Shown here: one piece after another, positions 8,905 to 17,373 of the stretch
Position numbering within the stretch: position 1 is the first letter of the stretch
Layout: the number at the start of each line of letters is the position of its first letter
Assembly: GCF_003481985.1 (NCBI RefSeq)
Contig: NZ_QUMD01000010.1
Location: 58,239 to 122,238, forward strand
Source of the DNA: Clostridium sp. OF09-36
GTDB taxonomy: Bacteria > Bacillota > Clostridia > Lachnospirales > Lachnospiraceae
Direction: 5' to 3'
Length of the DNA: 64,000 nucleotides
Notes under the pieces: model-generated
Databases searched by the model: none
What the model was told of the DNA's origin: nothing
The model's input: the letters and a program-made list of their open reading frames with translations, nothing else
Position numbers and translations under genes: made by a program

Positions 8905-9633
8905 ATGACAAAGAAAAAGCCGGATTTTTTACGGGATTTAGATACTGCAATCATGGACGAGCTTACAGGTGGCGGTATCAAGGAAAATGCAGCGGGACTG
9001 GTAGGAACGCTTACACAGATTAAGGAAATTAAGCAGCTATGTGGGCTGCCGTTTTGTGGCTATATGGCAAAGCTGGAAACGGTAAGACCAAGCGGCGTGC
9101 CGGACGAGGTAACGGTAGTATTTGCAGAGGACGTACCATACAAGGCTTGCAGCGGCATAGAGTTTGATGTTATGCAGGAATTTGTAGAGGGCAGCAGGCT
9201 TTTACTGACAGGCAAGGCGCAGACGCTTAAGGACTTCCAGAGCGGTAGACTGCTGGTATATATTCTGGCAGATTTTGTGGCGGTATCAGAAAAGGCAGTA
9301 GAGCAGGACGAGGTAGCAGTAAGAGGCATTATAGCGAATAAGCCAACACACAGAGAAACGCCGAGAGGCAAGCACATTACTGATATTACGGTAAAGGTAA
9401 GAAATGAGCTTACAGGCGGCAGCTGCTTTTTACCGTGCATCTGCTGGCAGGAACAGGCAGACGAGGCGGCGCAGTGGCAGCAGGGCGACACTGTAGAGCT
9501 GCTGGGACGGTATCAGAGCCGCCAGTATGAAAAGGTGCTTGATGCAGCCACAGGAGAAAGAGAACAGCGCACAGCTTACGAGGTATCGGTACGGCTGATT
9601 AGAAGAAAGGAAGAGGCAGAAAATGAGTGTTGA
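8905..9633 (+). CDS. SSB-like protein with OB folds
   Basis: A 242-residue protein. The C-terminal half (about residues 135-235) reads like a single-stranded DNA-binding OB domain: VAVRGIIANKPTHRETPRGK, then ITVKVRN, then CFLPCICW, then GD.VELLGRYQSRQYEK, then YEVSVRLI. The N-terminal half looks like a second, diverged OB fold (GYMAKLETVR, then VTVVFAED). It is separate from the canonical SSB at 15391 and probably protects ssDNA during early replication. Confidence 0.7.
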   Translation: MTKKKPDFLRDLDTAIMDELTGGGIKENAAGLVGTLTQIKEIKQLCGLPFCGYMAKLETVRPSGVPDEVTVVFAEDVPYKACSGIEFDVMQEFVEGSRLLLTGKAQTLKDFQSGRLLVYILADFVAVSEKAVEQDEVAVRGIIANKPTHRETPRGKHITDITVKVRNELTGGSCFLPCICWQEQADEAAQWQQGDTVELLGRYQSRQYEKVLDAATGEREQRTAYEVSVRLIRRKEEAENEC

Positions 9634-9877
9634 ACATATCGGCAAGGGCTATGTAAAAATCTGCGTGAGTGAGGAAGAGTTAGAGAACAGCATAGTTGGG
9701 CTTAGCCAGTTAAAACCTATTTTGCAAACGCAAGCAATAAAAGGGAACGGAAGAAACACAAAGCAGGGGCTTATTGACGCAGCAGAGCTGGGAAAACATT
9801 TTGATACAGCGATAGATGCAATGACTATGCTTTTGGCTGGGTTTAAGGAAGAAAGCGAGGCACAGAATGAAGAGTAA
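9623..9877 (+). CDS. Hypothetical small phage protein
   Basis: 84 residues, helical, no recognised motif. Overlaps the ends of both neighbours (11 bases each), typical of this tightly packed early operon. Confidence 0.55.
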   Translation: MSVEHIGKGYVKICVSEEELENSIVGLSQLKPILQTQAIKGNGRNTKQGLIDAAELGKHFDTAIDAMTMLLAGFKEESEAQNEE

Positions 9878-10187
9878 AACAATTTTAGGAGCAGACGGCG
9901 CAACAAAAATGCGGCAGATTACAGTAGGGATACACGGAAAGGGCGGCGAGGCAGGCATAAAGGCAATACAGAAGCTTGCAGGCATGGTGGACAGCTTAAA
10001 GCAGTGCCAGACACCACAGGAAGTATACGACAGATATTTACAGATTACGGGGTACTGTAAATGCTGCGTTGATTGTAATTTTATAGACCAAAAGGGAGCA
10101 GACGAGCTGATGTGCTTAGCAGCATATCTGGCAGGAAATGAACAGGCACGGGCAGAGGCACAACAGAAAGCGGGTAAAAAGGCATGA
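9867..10187 (+). CDS. Hypothetical phage protein with Cys pairs
   Basis: 106 residues. A GYCKCCVDCNF stretch could bind a metal or be redox-active. Otherwise helical and unrecognised. Overlaps the next start by 4 bases (ATGA). Confidence 0.55.
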   Translation: MKSKTILGADGATKMRQITVGIHGKGGEAGIKAIQKLAGMVDSLKQCQTPQEVYDRYLQITGYCKCCVDCNFIDQKGADELMCLAAYLAGNEQARAEAQQKAGKKA

Positions 10188-10711
10188 GAAAGGTTTATAT
10201 ATGCAGCCCATACAGGGCGAAAGACGGTGCAGAGCTGGACAGAAACATAGATTATGCGCAGCAGCTGACACGGCAGGCGTTAGAGGCGGGCTTAGCACCC
10301 ATTACGCCGCATTTATATATGACGCAGTGCATGGACGATAAAAAGCCGGAAGAGCGGGCAAGGGGCATGGCTGCTGGGCTTGCGCTGCTGAAAGGCTGCG
10401 ATTTTGTTATTGCGGGCGTGAAATACGGCATAACAGAGGGAATGGACAGAGAAATACATACAGCAAATACGCTGGGAATTGCGGTTATAGATGCGAGCCA
10501 GATTAAAGCATATATGCGATATGAGGAAAAGCGGCAGGAGCGGGCAGCGAGCGACTACGCAAAGCTGCATGAGTGCAAGCATTGTTACGAGCGTAGATTA
10601 TGTAGCATTATGGGGTATGAGAACTGCTGTACCGCCAACACTTGCACAGCTGCATATAGACGGGCTTATGAGTATGCCTTAAGCCGCATAAGAGAGCGGC
10701 AGGAAACATGA
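10184..10711 (+). CDS. DUF4406/DUF7768-like nucleoside deoxyribosyltransferase-fold protein
   Basis: A 175-residue protein. Residues 1-105 show the deoxyribosyltransferase-like Rossmann pattern: MRKVYICSPYRAKDG, later APITPHLYMTQ, then CDFVIAGVKYGITEGMDREI. This matches phage proteins of the DUF4406/DUF7768 type, thought to act on nucleosides or nucleotides. The C-terminal 50 residues form a Cys-rich tail (CKHCYERRLC, then CC..NTC) that may bind zinc. Last gene before a strong hairpin. Confidence 0.7.
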   Translation: MRKVYICSPYRAKDGAELDRNIDYAQQLTRQALEAGLAPITPHLYMTQCMDDKKPEERARGMAAGLALLKGCDFVIAGVKYGITEGMDREIHTANTLGIAVIDASQIKAYMRYEEKRQERAASDYAKLHECKHCYERRLCSIMGYENCCTANTCTAAYRRAYEYALSRIRERQET

Positions 10712-10720
10712 AAAAATAAA

Positions 10721-10752
10721 AGCGCCTACGGTGGGGAAACACCATAGGCGCT
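10721..10752. terminator. Strong hairpin after the early operon
   Basis: AGCGCCTA and GGTG pair with CACC and TAGGCGCT around GGGAAA with one mismatch. No T-run follows on the plus strand. An A-rich run precedes it, so as an intrinsic terminator it would work best for minus-strand transcription; on the plus strand it may stabilise the 3' end. Confidence 0.55.
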
Positions 10753-10818
10753 AAGCTATACAGCTTTGAAATACTATAAAAATTATAAGCTATGTATGGC
10801 GCAAAGTCAAGAAATTTA

Positions 10819-10838
10819 ACGGGCAGGCAGCCCGTTTT
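10819..10838 (+). terminator. Short Rho-independent terminator
   Basis: ACGGGC-aggca-GCCCGT followed by TTTT, 45 bases before the rep start. It separates the early operon from the replication genes. Confidence 0.55.
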
Positions 10839-10882
10839 AACACTTGATAAAAGTATTAACGAACCGACAGAGAGGTAGATAT

Positions 10883-11649
10883 ATGCCATACGTAGAGAGG
10901 GTAACAAAAGCGGGAAATACGATAGAGATAGAGAGGTACTTTACCAGCAGATACAAAAAGAAAGGTATCAGCAGAGGGGATAAGGTAAAGCCAACAAAAG
11001 AAGAGCAGGAGAAAGTAAACACCAGACAGGCAGAGAGAAAGTTAAGGATACTCATAAATGCAAACTATGGCTATGGGGACTACCATTTAGTGCTTGACTA
11101 TATCCGCAGGAAGGAGAGTCGGACAGAACGCCGGAGCAGATGCGGCAGGACATAGACGTATTTTTGAGGGAGTGCAGAAAGGAGTACAGAAAAGCAGGGT
11201 TAGAGTTCAAATACATACACGTTATGGAGATAGGCAAGAAAGGTGCGAGGCATCACCACCTTGTAGTAAATAAAATTGACACAGAGATTTTACAGCGCTG
11301 CTGGTATAAGGCATACGAGGGGCATAACAGAGTAAAGGTATTCCCTCTGGACGACAGCGGCAACTATGCAGAACTGGCAAGCTATTTAATCAAGTACACA
11401 GGAACGCACAAAAAGGGTACTGACGGAGCATTACAGGGTAAGCGCTGGAATTGCAGCAAGAATTTAGTAAGACCAGAGCCAGAGTATCACATAATTTCAG
11501 ACCGTGAGTATTTCAAGAAAGAGCCAAAGGCAATAAAGGGCTATTACGTGGACAAGAACAGTGTAAGCATGGGGGTACACAGCCCAGAGTATTACGGCTA
11601 TGGGTATTTAAGATACACCTTAGTAAAAATAACAGATAGGGGGAGCTGA
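10883..11649 (+). CDS. HUH-type rolling-circle replication initiator (frameshifted)
   Basis: One gene read in two frames. The first part (YVERVTKAGNTIEIERYFTS) runs to a premature stop at 11155. The second carries the HUH metal-binding motif in KKGARHHHLVVNK and a candidate catalytic Tyr in ELASYLIKYTG, as in phage/plasmid Rep endonucleases. Adding one G to the GG at 11113-11114 restores about 255 residues. It would nick the origin to start replication. Most dsDNA siphoviruses lack an HUH Rep, so this and ParAB suggest a plasmid-like mode. RBS AGAGAGG. Confidence 0.75.
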
Positions 11650-11650
11650 A

Positions 11651-11944
11651 ATGCAGATAATCAAGGGTATTGCCATTGCAGCAGAAAAGGCAGAAAACAT
11701 GATAGAAAAAATTAAATACTGGTTATTCCAGAAAGGCAAGGACTGTAAGCGCTGCTGCCTGCGGTGCAGATACTACGATATATGCCGCTGGGACGTACTG
11801 GGAAATGTAGGACTACAAAGCGAGGAAACAATAACGCTTTTGGCGATAGAGAACAGCAAGCCGCATAAGGACGGGCTACTTTTTAGAATTTGCCAGTATG
11901 TAGAATTTAAGCAGAAAGCGAGGCGAGAAAATGAGAAACTTTAG
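11651..11944 (+). CDS. Cys-rich small phage protein
   Basis: 97 residues with a cluster CKRCCLRCRYYDIC that looks like a compact zinc-binding knuckle. It lies directly after rep and overlaps the nuclease gene, so a replication accessory role is possible but unproven. Confidence 0.6.
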   Translation: MQIIKGIAIAAEKAENMIEKIKYWLFQKGKDCKRCCLRCRYYDICRWDVLGNVGLQSEETITLLAIENSKPHKDGLLFRICQYVEFKQKARRENEKL

Positions 11945-12341
11945 ACTGGACGACGAAAGCGGGCATCAAGAGGCATTATTTAGCTGGGCTGCATACAGAA
12001 CAGGGCTTATGCCGGAACTGCAATATATGTATCATGTGCCAAACGGCGGCAAACGTGATGCAGCAACAGCGGTGGCGCTTAAGAGGCAGGGCGTAAAGGC
12101 TGGTGTGCCGGATATTATGCTACCAGCTGCAAGGGCTGGGTATCACGGGCTTTACATAGAGCTTAAGGCGGGCAAGAACACGACGACCAAGAAACAGAAA
12201 GAGTGGTTAGAGTATCTACGGCAGCAGGGCTATTATACCGCCGTCTGCTACGGCTGGCAGCCAGCAGCGCAGTTGATAGAGCAGTATTTATTACATTCAG
12301 ACGAGCTTACAAAAGAGCAGGAAACAGTAACCATGCGTTAG
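11931..12341 (+). CDS. VRR-NUC domain nuclease
   Basis: A 136-residue protein with the VRR-NUC (PD-(D/E)XK) layout: QEALFSWAAYR, VPNGGKR, then the catalytic AGVPDIMLP (Asp) and GLYIELKAG (Glu-x-Lys), then KEWLEYLRQQGYY. Stand-alone VRR-NUC proteins are common near phage replication genes and cut branched or nicked DNA. Overlaps the preceding gene by 14 bases. Confidence 0.88.
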   Translation: MRNFRLDDESGHQEALFSWAAYRTGLMPELQYMYHVPNGGKRDAATAVALKRQGVKAGVPDIMLPAARAGYHGLYIELKAGKNTTTKKQKEWLEYLRQQGYYTAVCYGWQPAAQLIEQYLLHSDELTKEQETVTMR

Positions 12342-12369
12342 AGGCGAACGCAGGAAAGAGAGGCAAAGA

Positions 12370-13173
12370 ATGAAAACAATAAGCATTTTGAATTTAAAGG
12401 GCGGCGTAGCCAAGACCTTTACAGCAGCGAACATGGCGTATGAGCTTTACAGGAGAGGCTTTAGAGTGCTGCTGATTGACAACGATAAGCAGGGAAATTT
12501 AAGCAAGGCGTACAGCAGATATGATGCAGAGAACATAGCACCAGTTACAAAGCTGCTGGCTGGGGACTGGAATAGCACAGACGAGCTGATACAGCATACA
12601 GAGTATGAGGGTATCGACATTATAACAGCGAATATGTCATTATTTGGGGCTACATGGAATTTAACCAAAGAGGACAGCGAGAACCAGACAGAGCGCTATA
12701 AGAGATTGACAGTAGCAAAAGTGCTGGGGTTCGGATATGCAAAAATAGACTATGTGGAAACAGAGCGGGCGTATGATTACTGCATCATTGATAACCCGCC
12801 CGATATTGGGCTTAATGTCATAAATGCGCTGGCGATTACGGACGAGGTAATAGTACCCGTAAAGGTGGACGAGGACGCTTTAGAGGGGCTGGACATTGTG
12901 ACAGAGCAGATAGAGGACGCAAAGGCGTTTAACCCAGCATTAAAGCTGGCAGGCGTACTGATTACGTCATACCAGAATACAGACGGCGAGGCAGCAGGCG
13001 TAGAGTGGCTGGAACAAAAGACAGATTTTAATATTTTGGGTATCATTCGGTATTCCAAGAAAGTAGCAGAAAATACTTTCATGCGTAAGCCGATTTATGA
13101 GTATAGCCCATGCTGCGGAGCGGCGCAGGGGTACAAGAAATTTGTAACAGCGTATACAGGGAAAGCGAGGTAG
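12370..13173 (+). CDS. parA: ParA-family partition ATPase
   Basis: A 267-residue protein with a deviant Walker A motif (LNLKGGVAKTFTAANMAYEL), a Walker A' segment (VLLIDNDKQGNLS) and a Walker B segment (YCIIDNPPDIGLN). ParA ATPases segregate low-copy replicons together with ParB and a centromere. The parB gene follows after one small ORF. Presence in a phage points to extrachromosomal prophage maintenance at some stage. Confidence 0.9.
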   Translation: MKTISILNLKGGVAKTFTAANMAYELYRRGFRVLLIDNDKQGNLSKAYSRYDAENIAPVTKLLAGDWNSTDELIQHTEYEGIDIITANMSLFGATWNLTKEDSENQTERYKRLTVAKVLGFGYAKIDYVETERAYDYCIIDNPPDIGLNVINALAITDEVIVPVKVDEDALEGLDIVTEQIEDAKAFNPALKLAGVLITSYQNTDGEAAGVEWLEQKTDFNILGIIRYSKKVAENTFMRKPIYEYSPCCGAAQGYKKFVTAYTGKAR

Positions 13174-13178
13174 CAAGC

Positions 13179-13376
13179 GTGGCACATAAAGAGAGATTAT
13201 GCGTTTACTGGCATTGCCGCAGGACTGGCGGTACGGAGTGCTGGAACTGGGGCAGCAAATTTGCAGGGAAGAAATGCCCGAAAAGCGACGCTTGCGAGCA
13301 TTGGAGAACGTGCGAAATGTGCAACGGAGTAATGGGACAGTGTAAGAAAAAACAAAGGATTGAGAAAGCGAGGTAG
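13179..13376 (+). CDS. Cys-rich small protein (GTG start)
   Basis: 65 residues with eight Cys (CVYWHC, TECWNW, KKCPKSDAC, CEMCNGVMGQC), a probable zinc-binding protein. GTG at 13179 is chosen because GCGAGG sits 7-12 bases upstream. Placed between parA and parB. Confidence 0.6.
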   Translation: MAHKERLCVYWHCRRTGGTECWNWGSKFAGKKCPKSDACEHWRTCEMCNGVMGQCKKKQRIEKAR

Positions 13377-13381
13377 AGAAT

Positions 13382-14649
13382 ATGGCAAAGTTTGGTATTA
13401 ACGATATTCTGAACGCAAAGACGAAAGCAGCAGGGCAGCAGGCACAGACGGACGGATACAAAGAGATTTATTTAAGCCCTTATGAGGTAAAGGCAGCGCA
13501 GGAGAATACACACCAGAAATTAGAGAACATAGAAGAGCTGGCAGACAGCTTTTTACACGTAGGACAGGAACAGCCTACAGTATTGGCGAGAGTAAACGGG
13601 GAATACCGTATAATCGACGGACACAGACGTAATGAGGCAAATATTTTGAACTTAGAGCGGGGGCATAAAGAGTATGAGAAAGTGCTTTACCGCTTTATGG
13701 ACATGAGCGAGGCAATGTATGAGCTGCGCTTATTGGCTGGCAACGGATATACGCAGGAACTTACAGCCTATGAAAAAACCAGATTAGTAGAGCGTACCAA
13801 AGCGGCGCTTATCAGAGCCAAGGAAGAGGACGGCTTAGAGATACAGGCAAAATGCGTGATTTAGTGGCGGCTATGATAAATGAGAGCAGCACAAACGTAG
13901 CCAGAATGGACGCAATCAACAACAACGCAACGCCGGAGATTAAAGAGCAGCTGAAAGAGGGCAATTTAGGTATCACTGCTGCATACGAGGCAGCAAAGCT
14001 GGACGAGGACGAGCAGAAAGAAATAGCGAAAAAAGCAGCAGCGGGCAAAAATGTGAGGGCAAAGGAAATAGCGGAAAAGGTAGCAGAGAAAAAGGCAGGG
14101 GACGATTACGAAACACCGCACCCAGAAAGCATAACGTCTTTGTGCTATTCCTGCCAGAAATACAAGGACTGCAACGTAAAAACGGGAACGTGCCAGAAAT
14201 GCGACCAGTACATAAACAAGGCAGAGGCTGAAAAGACGGACGAACAGCGGTACAGCGAAGAGCAGGACGCTATAGACCGCCAGACAAAGAAGAAATTGCA
14301 GGAGCGGGCAGACGCAGAAAAAATGGAGCATCTGCCAAGCGAGGGAAACACAGAGCATAAGCAGCATGAGATAAAAATAGTGGCATCTTATTACGAGGAC
14401 GTAGTAAGCGGGAAAAAAGGCTTTGAGCTACGGAAGAATGACAGAGGCTATAAACAGGGCGACAGCCTTAAAATGCTGGAATTTAAGGACGGTAAGCATA
14501 CAGGGCGCACGATTGATGCAGATATTATTTATATGCTGGAAGATTATACAGGGCTTACAGAGGGCTACTGTATTCTGGGTATCAGAGTAACAGACTATAC
14601 GGGTAAGGTGTCCGAAACGGACACAGAAAGCGGGGCAGAGCATGAATAG
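13382..14649 (+). CDS. parB: ParB-like protein fused to a DUF3850-type domain (frameshifted)
   Basis: Two overlapping ORFs form one gene of about 422 residues after adding one G at 13846-13847. The N-terminal part is a ParB/Srx domain (LSPYEVKA, then RIIDGHRRNEAN) followed by helices that bind centromere DNA (LGITAAYEAAKL). A Cys cluster (CYSCQKYKDCN, then CQKCDQY) comes next. The C-terminal 75 residues (IKIVASYYEDVVSGKKGFELRK in part) look like the PUA/ASCH-related DUF3850 fold. A ParB-DUF3850 fusion is unusual. A perfect 17-nt palindrome lies near the 3' end. Confidence 0.75.
14608..14624. repeat. 17-nt palindrome, copy 1 (candidate parS/operator)
   Basis: GTGTCCG-AAA-CGGACAC, inside the 3' end of parB. 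An identical copy lies at 24353-24369. It is the size of ParB centromere sites. Both copies encode VSETDT at a protein C-terminus. Confidence 0.5.
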
Positions 14650-14875
14650 ACGGCAGCGGAAAAAGAAGAAAGCACAGGTATTTACAATTATTCTGGGCTG
14701 TACGGCGTTTTGCAAGGCAGAGCAATACGAGAAGATGCGGAAAAGCGTAGAATATCAGTTACGAACAGGCAGCGTGGTTATGCTGCCTGCATACTTGCAC
14801 GTAGAGGCAATTATAAAGCAGCGAGGCGGCAGAAATATTGAGATTAAGCAGGAAAACGGGGTAGTAAATGTTTGA
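14642..14875 (+). CDS. Hypothetical small basic protein
   Basis: 77 residues, Lys/Arg-rich N-terminus, no recognised motif. Overlaps the parB stop by 8 bases and the next small gene by 8. Confidence 0.5.
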   Translation: MNRRQRKKKKAQVFTIILGCTAFCKAEQYEKMRKSVEYQLRTGSVVMLPAYLHVEAIIKQRGGRNIEIKQENGVVNV

Positions 14876-15035
14876 GTATATGGACGGCATAGTAGATGCA
14901 GTGGAAGAAATTGCTCAGGCAGCAGTAGACGTAGCAGTATTTGTGACGATATGCACAGCAAAAGCGGTGTTGATAATAACAGCGCCAGTATGGATATTGC
15001 CGTATGCGGTATGGAGAAAGGGGCGTAAGCAGTGA
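14868..15035 (+). CDS. Small membrane peptide (55 aa)
   Basis: MFEYMDGIVDAVEEIAQAAV followed by a long hydrophobic helix and a basic tail ending RKGRKQ. It overlaps both neighbours in the usual phage coupled-translation style, which supports it being real. Function unknown. Confidence 0.5.
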   Translation: MFEYMDGIVDAVEEIAQAAVDVAVFVTICTAKAVLIITAPVWILPYAVWRKGRKQ

Positions 15036-15310
15036 AATACAGACAGTGGAAAAAGAACTATAAGAAAAAGCATGGAGTAAACCCGCCGTTAGAGCTGGAC
15101 AAGCGAAAAAAGCGCAGGCTTGCAAGAAAAATGGCAAGACAAATAAATAAAACCTTACCAACAGCAGCGGAAACATTGGCGGCAGCTATTAACAGCTGGG
15201 CGCAGAGTATAAAGCCAGCACTGGCGACATTATGCGAGAACGTAGCAGCAGCGTTTAGCAATTTGACAGCAGGATTGAGAGAAGAAAGCGAGGCGGTAGA
15301 AAATGACTAA
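15032..15310 (+). CDS. Hypothetical phage protein (GTG start)
   Basis: 92 residues: a highly basic N-terminal half (KKNYKKKHG, KRKKRRLARKMARQ) and an Ala-rich amphipathic C-terminal helix. It may bind nucleic acid. Overlaps its neighbours by 4 and 8 bases. Confidence 0.5.
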   Translation: MKYRQWKKNYKKKHGVNPPLELDKRKKRRLARKMARQINKTLPTAAETLAAAINSWAQSIKPALATLCENVAAAFSNLTAGLREESEAVEND

Positions 15311-15398
15311 TATTTTACTGGGAATTATAGCACTGGAATTGCTGGCGATATTTTCAAAGCTGGACAAGCTGGAAGAGAGGGGCAGAGAGAATGAATAA
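15303..15398 (+). CDS. 31-aa small peptide upstream of ssb
   Basis: MTNILLGIIALELLAIFSKL followed by a charged tail: one short hydrophobic helix. It overlaps the preceding gene and the ssb start by 8 bases each, so it is at least positioned as a coupled ORF. Confidence 0.4.
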   Translation: MTNILLGIIALELLAIFSKLDKLEERGRENE

Positions 15399-15786
15399 TG
15401 TATCACTTACAGGGCGGCTTACAAGAGAGCCAGAGCTTAGATATGGCGGGCAGGACAATAGCACAGCTATTACCCGCTTTACGCTTGCGGTAGACGACGG
15501 GAAAGACACAGATTTTATAAATATTAAGTGTTTCGGACGCACTGCGGAATGGGCGCAGAAATGGTTAAGCAAGGGAAGTAAAGCAGAGGTAACAGGAAAG
15601 ATTAAAACAGGCAGCTACGAAAGCCAGAGAACAGGCGGCAAGGTATATTACACAGAGGTTGTGGCAAACAGCGTGGGATTTGGAGAGAGCAAAGCAGAGG
15701 CAGAGGCGAGAGGGCAGCAACTGCCGGAGAGTGACGGGTTTATGAATATCCCAGAGGGAGCAGACGAAGAGCTACCGTTTAATTAA
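15391..15786 (+). CDS. ssb: Single-stranded DNA-binding protein
   Basis: A 131-residue canonical bacterial/phage SSB. The OB fold starts NNVSLTGRLTREPELRY and includes FTLAVDD, FINIKCFGRTAEWAQKWLSKG and GKIKTGSYE. The C-terminal acidic tip DEELPFN is the standard protein-interaction tail. It binds ssDNA as a tetramer during phage replication. Confidence 0.95.
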   Translation: MNNVSLTGRLTREPELRYGGQDNSTAITRFTLAVDDGKDTDFINIKCFGRTAEWAQKWLSKGSKAEVTGKIKTGSYESQRTGGKVYYTEVVANSVGFGESKAEAEARGQQLPESDGFMNIPEGADEELPFN

Positions 15787-15806
15787 CAGAAAGCGAGGTA
15801 CAGAAC

Positions 15807-16373
15807 ATGGAGCAGGAAGAAACAAAGACAACAGCGGCGGCAGGGGTAGAAATGCCGCCAGAGGCTGAAAACTGGGTACAACTGCATGAAAGCGAATTAA
15901 CAGAGCTGATGCAGAAACAGGCAAAGGCTGCAATAACGGAACTGAAACGACAGGAAAAGCAGGAGAGGAAGAAAGAGAAATACCACAACACTTTTACGCT
16001 TATGAAATGTTACCGTGATATGGCTTTTCATATCGAGAACGCAATAAGCGACGGGCAGCAGTTAAAACTTAAAGACATGACGGACGAGCAGCAGCGTACA
16101 TACTTAGAGAGTATCAGACGCACACGCTTTAAGACATTGATAATGACAGCACATATAGACAAAGCGGTAGAAGAGATAGAGCGCCGCAGAGAGGCAGCAG
16201 GCAGAGGTGTAGAGTACAAGGCTTTTGAAATGTATTTCATGCAGGGCATGGACTATGCGGAAATCGCAGAGGAACTGGATACAGGAAAGAACACACCGAG
16301 GCGCTGGGTTACGGGCATCATAAACGAGCTGTCAGTATTATTGTGGGGGATTGACGAAGAGAGGGTAAAGTAA
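15807..16373 (+). CDS. ArpU/RinA-like late transcription regulator
   Basis: A 188-residue protein. The C-terminal region (YKAFEMYFMQGMDYAEIAEE, then a Trp-containing recognition helix) resembles the sigma-region-4-like HTH of ArpU/RinA phage activators. The position just before the packaging genes is where late regulators sit in Gram-positive siphoviruses. A promoter and a leader-like hairpin follow at 16.8 kb. The role is inferred from position and motif. Confidence 0.65.
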   Translation: MEQEETKTTAAAGVEMPPEAENWVQLHESELTELMQKQAKAAITELKRQEKQERKKEKYHNTFTLMKCYRDMAFHIENAISDGQQLKLKDMTDEQQRTYLESIRRTRFKTLIMTAHIDKAVEEIERRREAAGRGVEYKAFEMYFMQGMDYAEIAEELDTGKNTPRRWVTGIINELSVLLWGIDEERVK

Positions 16374-16793
16374 GTGTTTGAAAAAATAAAAGCATGGATA
16401 AAAAGAAAGCGGGAAACAGCGAGAGAACAGCAGGCGGCAGACAGGTTGATAAAGCATATAGAGCAGGCGTTAGGATTTGAGCTTTACGAGTGGCAGAGGT
16501 CATATATAATAACTGGGATATGGCAGCCGCCAGAGGGACGGCTACACGGAAGAACGACAGCATATATATTGCGGCTATTATTAGACCAGAGTAAGCCACT
16601 GCTGCTATATGAGTTTTCACAGGTGGCAGCGTATGCGGATAACCCATTTATGGGGCGGCAATATCAGCCAGTACCCATGCAGTATGCAGGCTGGTTTAGG
16701 CACGAGATAAGGAGTATATACGAGCAGCTAAGAGCAGCAGGCGTGCCAGTAAGAGAAATGATAACAGAGCAGCAGCGGGTAATATCGTGGTAA
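16374..16793 (+). CDS. Hypothetical phage protein (GTG start)
   Basis: 139 residues. The N-terminal basic helix and YEWQRSYIITGIWQPPEGRL, then HGRTTAYILRLL look like a degenerate nucleotide-binding segment without a full Walker A. It directly abuts the previous stop codon. Function not recognised. Confidence 0.5.
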   Translation: MFEKIKAWIKRKRETAREQQAADRLIKHIEQALGFELYEWQRSYIITGIWQPPEGRLHGRTTAYILRLLLDQSKPLLLYEFSQVAAYADNPFMGRQYQPVPMQYAGWFRHEIRSIYEQLRAAGVPVREMITEQQRVISW

Positions 16794-16803
16794 AAACGTG
16801 GTG

Positions 16804-16832
16804 TTTACATGGGAAAACAAAAGAGATACAAT
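16804..16832 (+). promoter_or_regulatory. Putative late promoter
   Basis: TTTACA, 17-base spacer, TACAAT. It lies in the 175-base gap before the packaging genes and is close to the sigma-A consensus. Likely drives the late operon or the short leader RNA below. Confidence 0.6.
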
Positions 16833-16839
16833 GGTAGCA

Positions 16840-16896
16840 TGAAATGAGTAGGCGATAGCTTAAGCCATGTGCGGCAGCAGTTGCCTACTCTTTTTC
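16840..16896 (+). ncRNA. Candidate short leader RNA or attenuator
   Basis: From the predicted start just after the TACAAT box, about 57 bases run to GAGTAGGC pairing with GCCTACTC, followed by TTTTT. This would be a terminated leader, possibly overcome by antitermination, or a small RNA. A second hairpin (CCCAGCGC/GCGCTGGG) follows at 16917-16944. Confidence 0.4.
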
Positions 16897-16968
16897 TATT
16901 CATTCTTTAGCCTCCACCCAGCGCATGAAACTTAGGGCGCTGGGGAATGAAGAAAGAGAGGGGACAGT

Positions 16969-17268
16969 ATGAAAGCATGGGCTAAGAGTTTTTATTTATC
17001 AGCGGCATGGGAAAAAACCAGAGCCGCTTATTTAATGTCACAAGATTATATTTGTGAACGCTGCGGGCAGCCAGCAAAGATAGCGCATCATAAGCGCTGG
17101 CTTAACAGAGAGAACATAAACGACATAAGCGTTACGTTGTGCTGGGATAACTTAGAGGCGTTGTGCCAAGACTGCCACAACAAGGAACACCACAAACAGG
17201 AGAGGCATAAGCGGTATCAGTTCGACGAGAACGGCGGCATACTCCCCCCATATCAGAAAAATAATTAA
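16969..17268 (+). CDS. HNH endonuclease (packaging-associated)
   Basis: A 99-residue HNH protein: zinc-binding CERCG and CQDCHN pairs, with AHHKRWLNRENIND forming the HNH core and a final HNKEHH. Small HNH proteins adjacent to terminase genes are typical of cos-type phages and assist genome cleavage by the terminase. Good length for the family. Confidence 0.92.
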   Translation: MKAWAKSFYLSAAWEKTRAAYLMSQDYICERCGQPAKIAHHKRWLNRENINDISVTLCWDNLEALCQDCHNKEHHKQERHKRYQFDENGGILPPYQKNN

Positions 17269-17373
17269 AGGGGGCGAATACCGAGGGGGATACCCTAAAA
17301 TTACCCTACGGGCGTGCGCACGGGTGGTGTAGGGGGTGTGGTGCGGCGCAGGAATGGAAAGCGGGGTAAAGGA
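17269..17373. other. Possible cos region between HNH and terminase genes
   Basis: A G-rich non-coding 105-base stretch with short repeats (TACCCTA, TTACCCTA, and GGGTGGTGTAGGGGG). Position fits a cos site, but no cohesive-end sequence can be demonstrated by eye. Confidence 0.3.
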
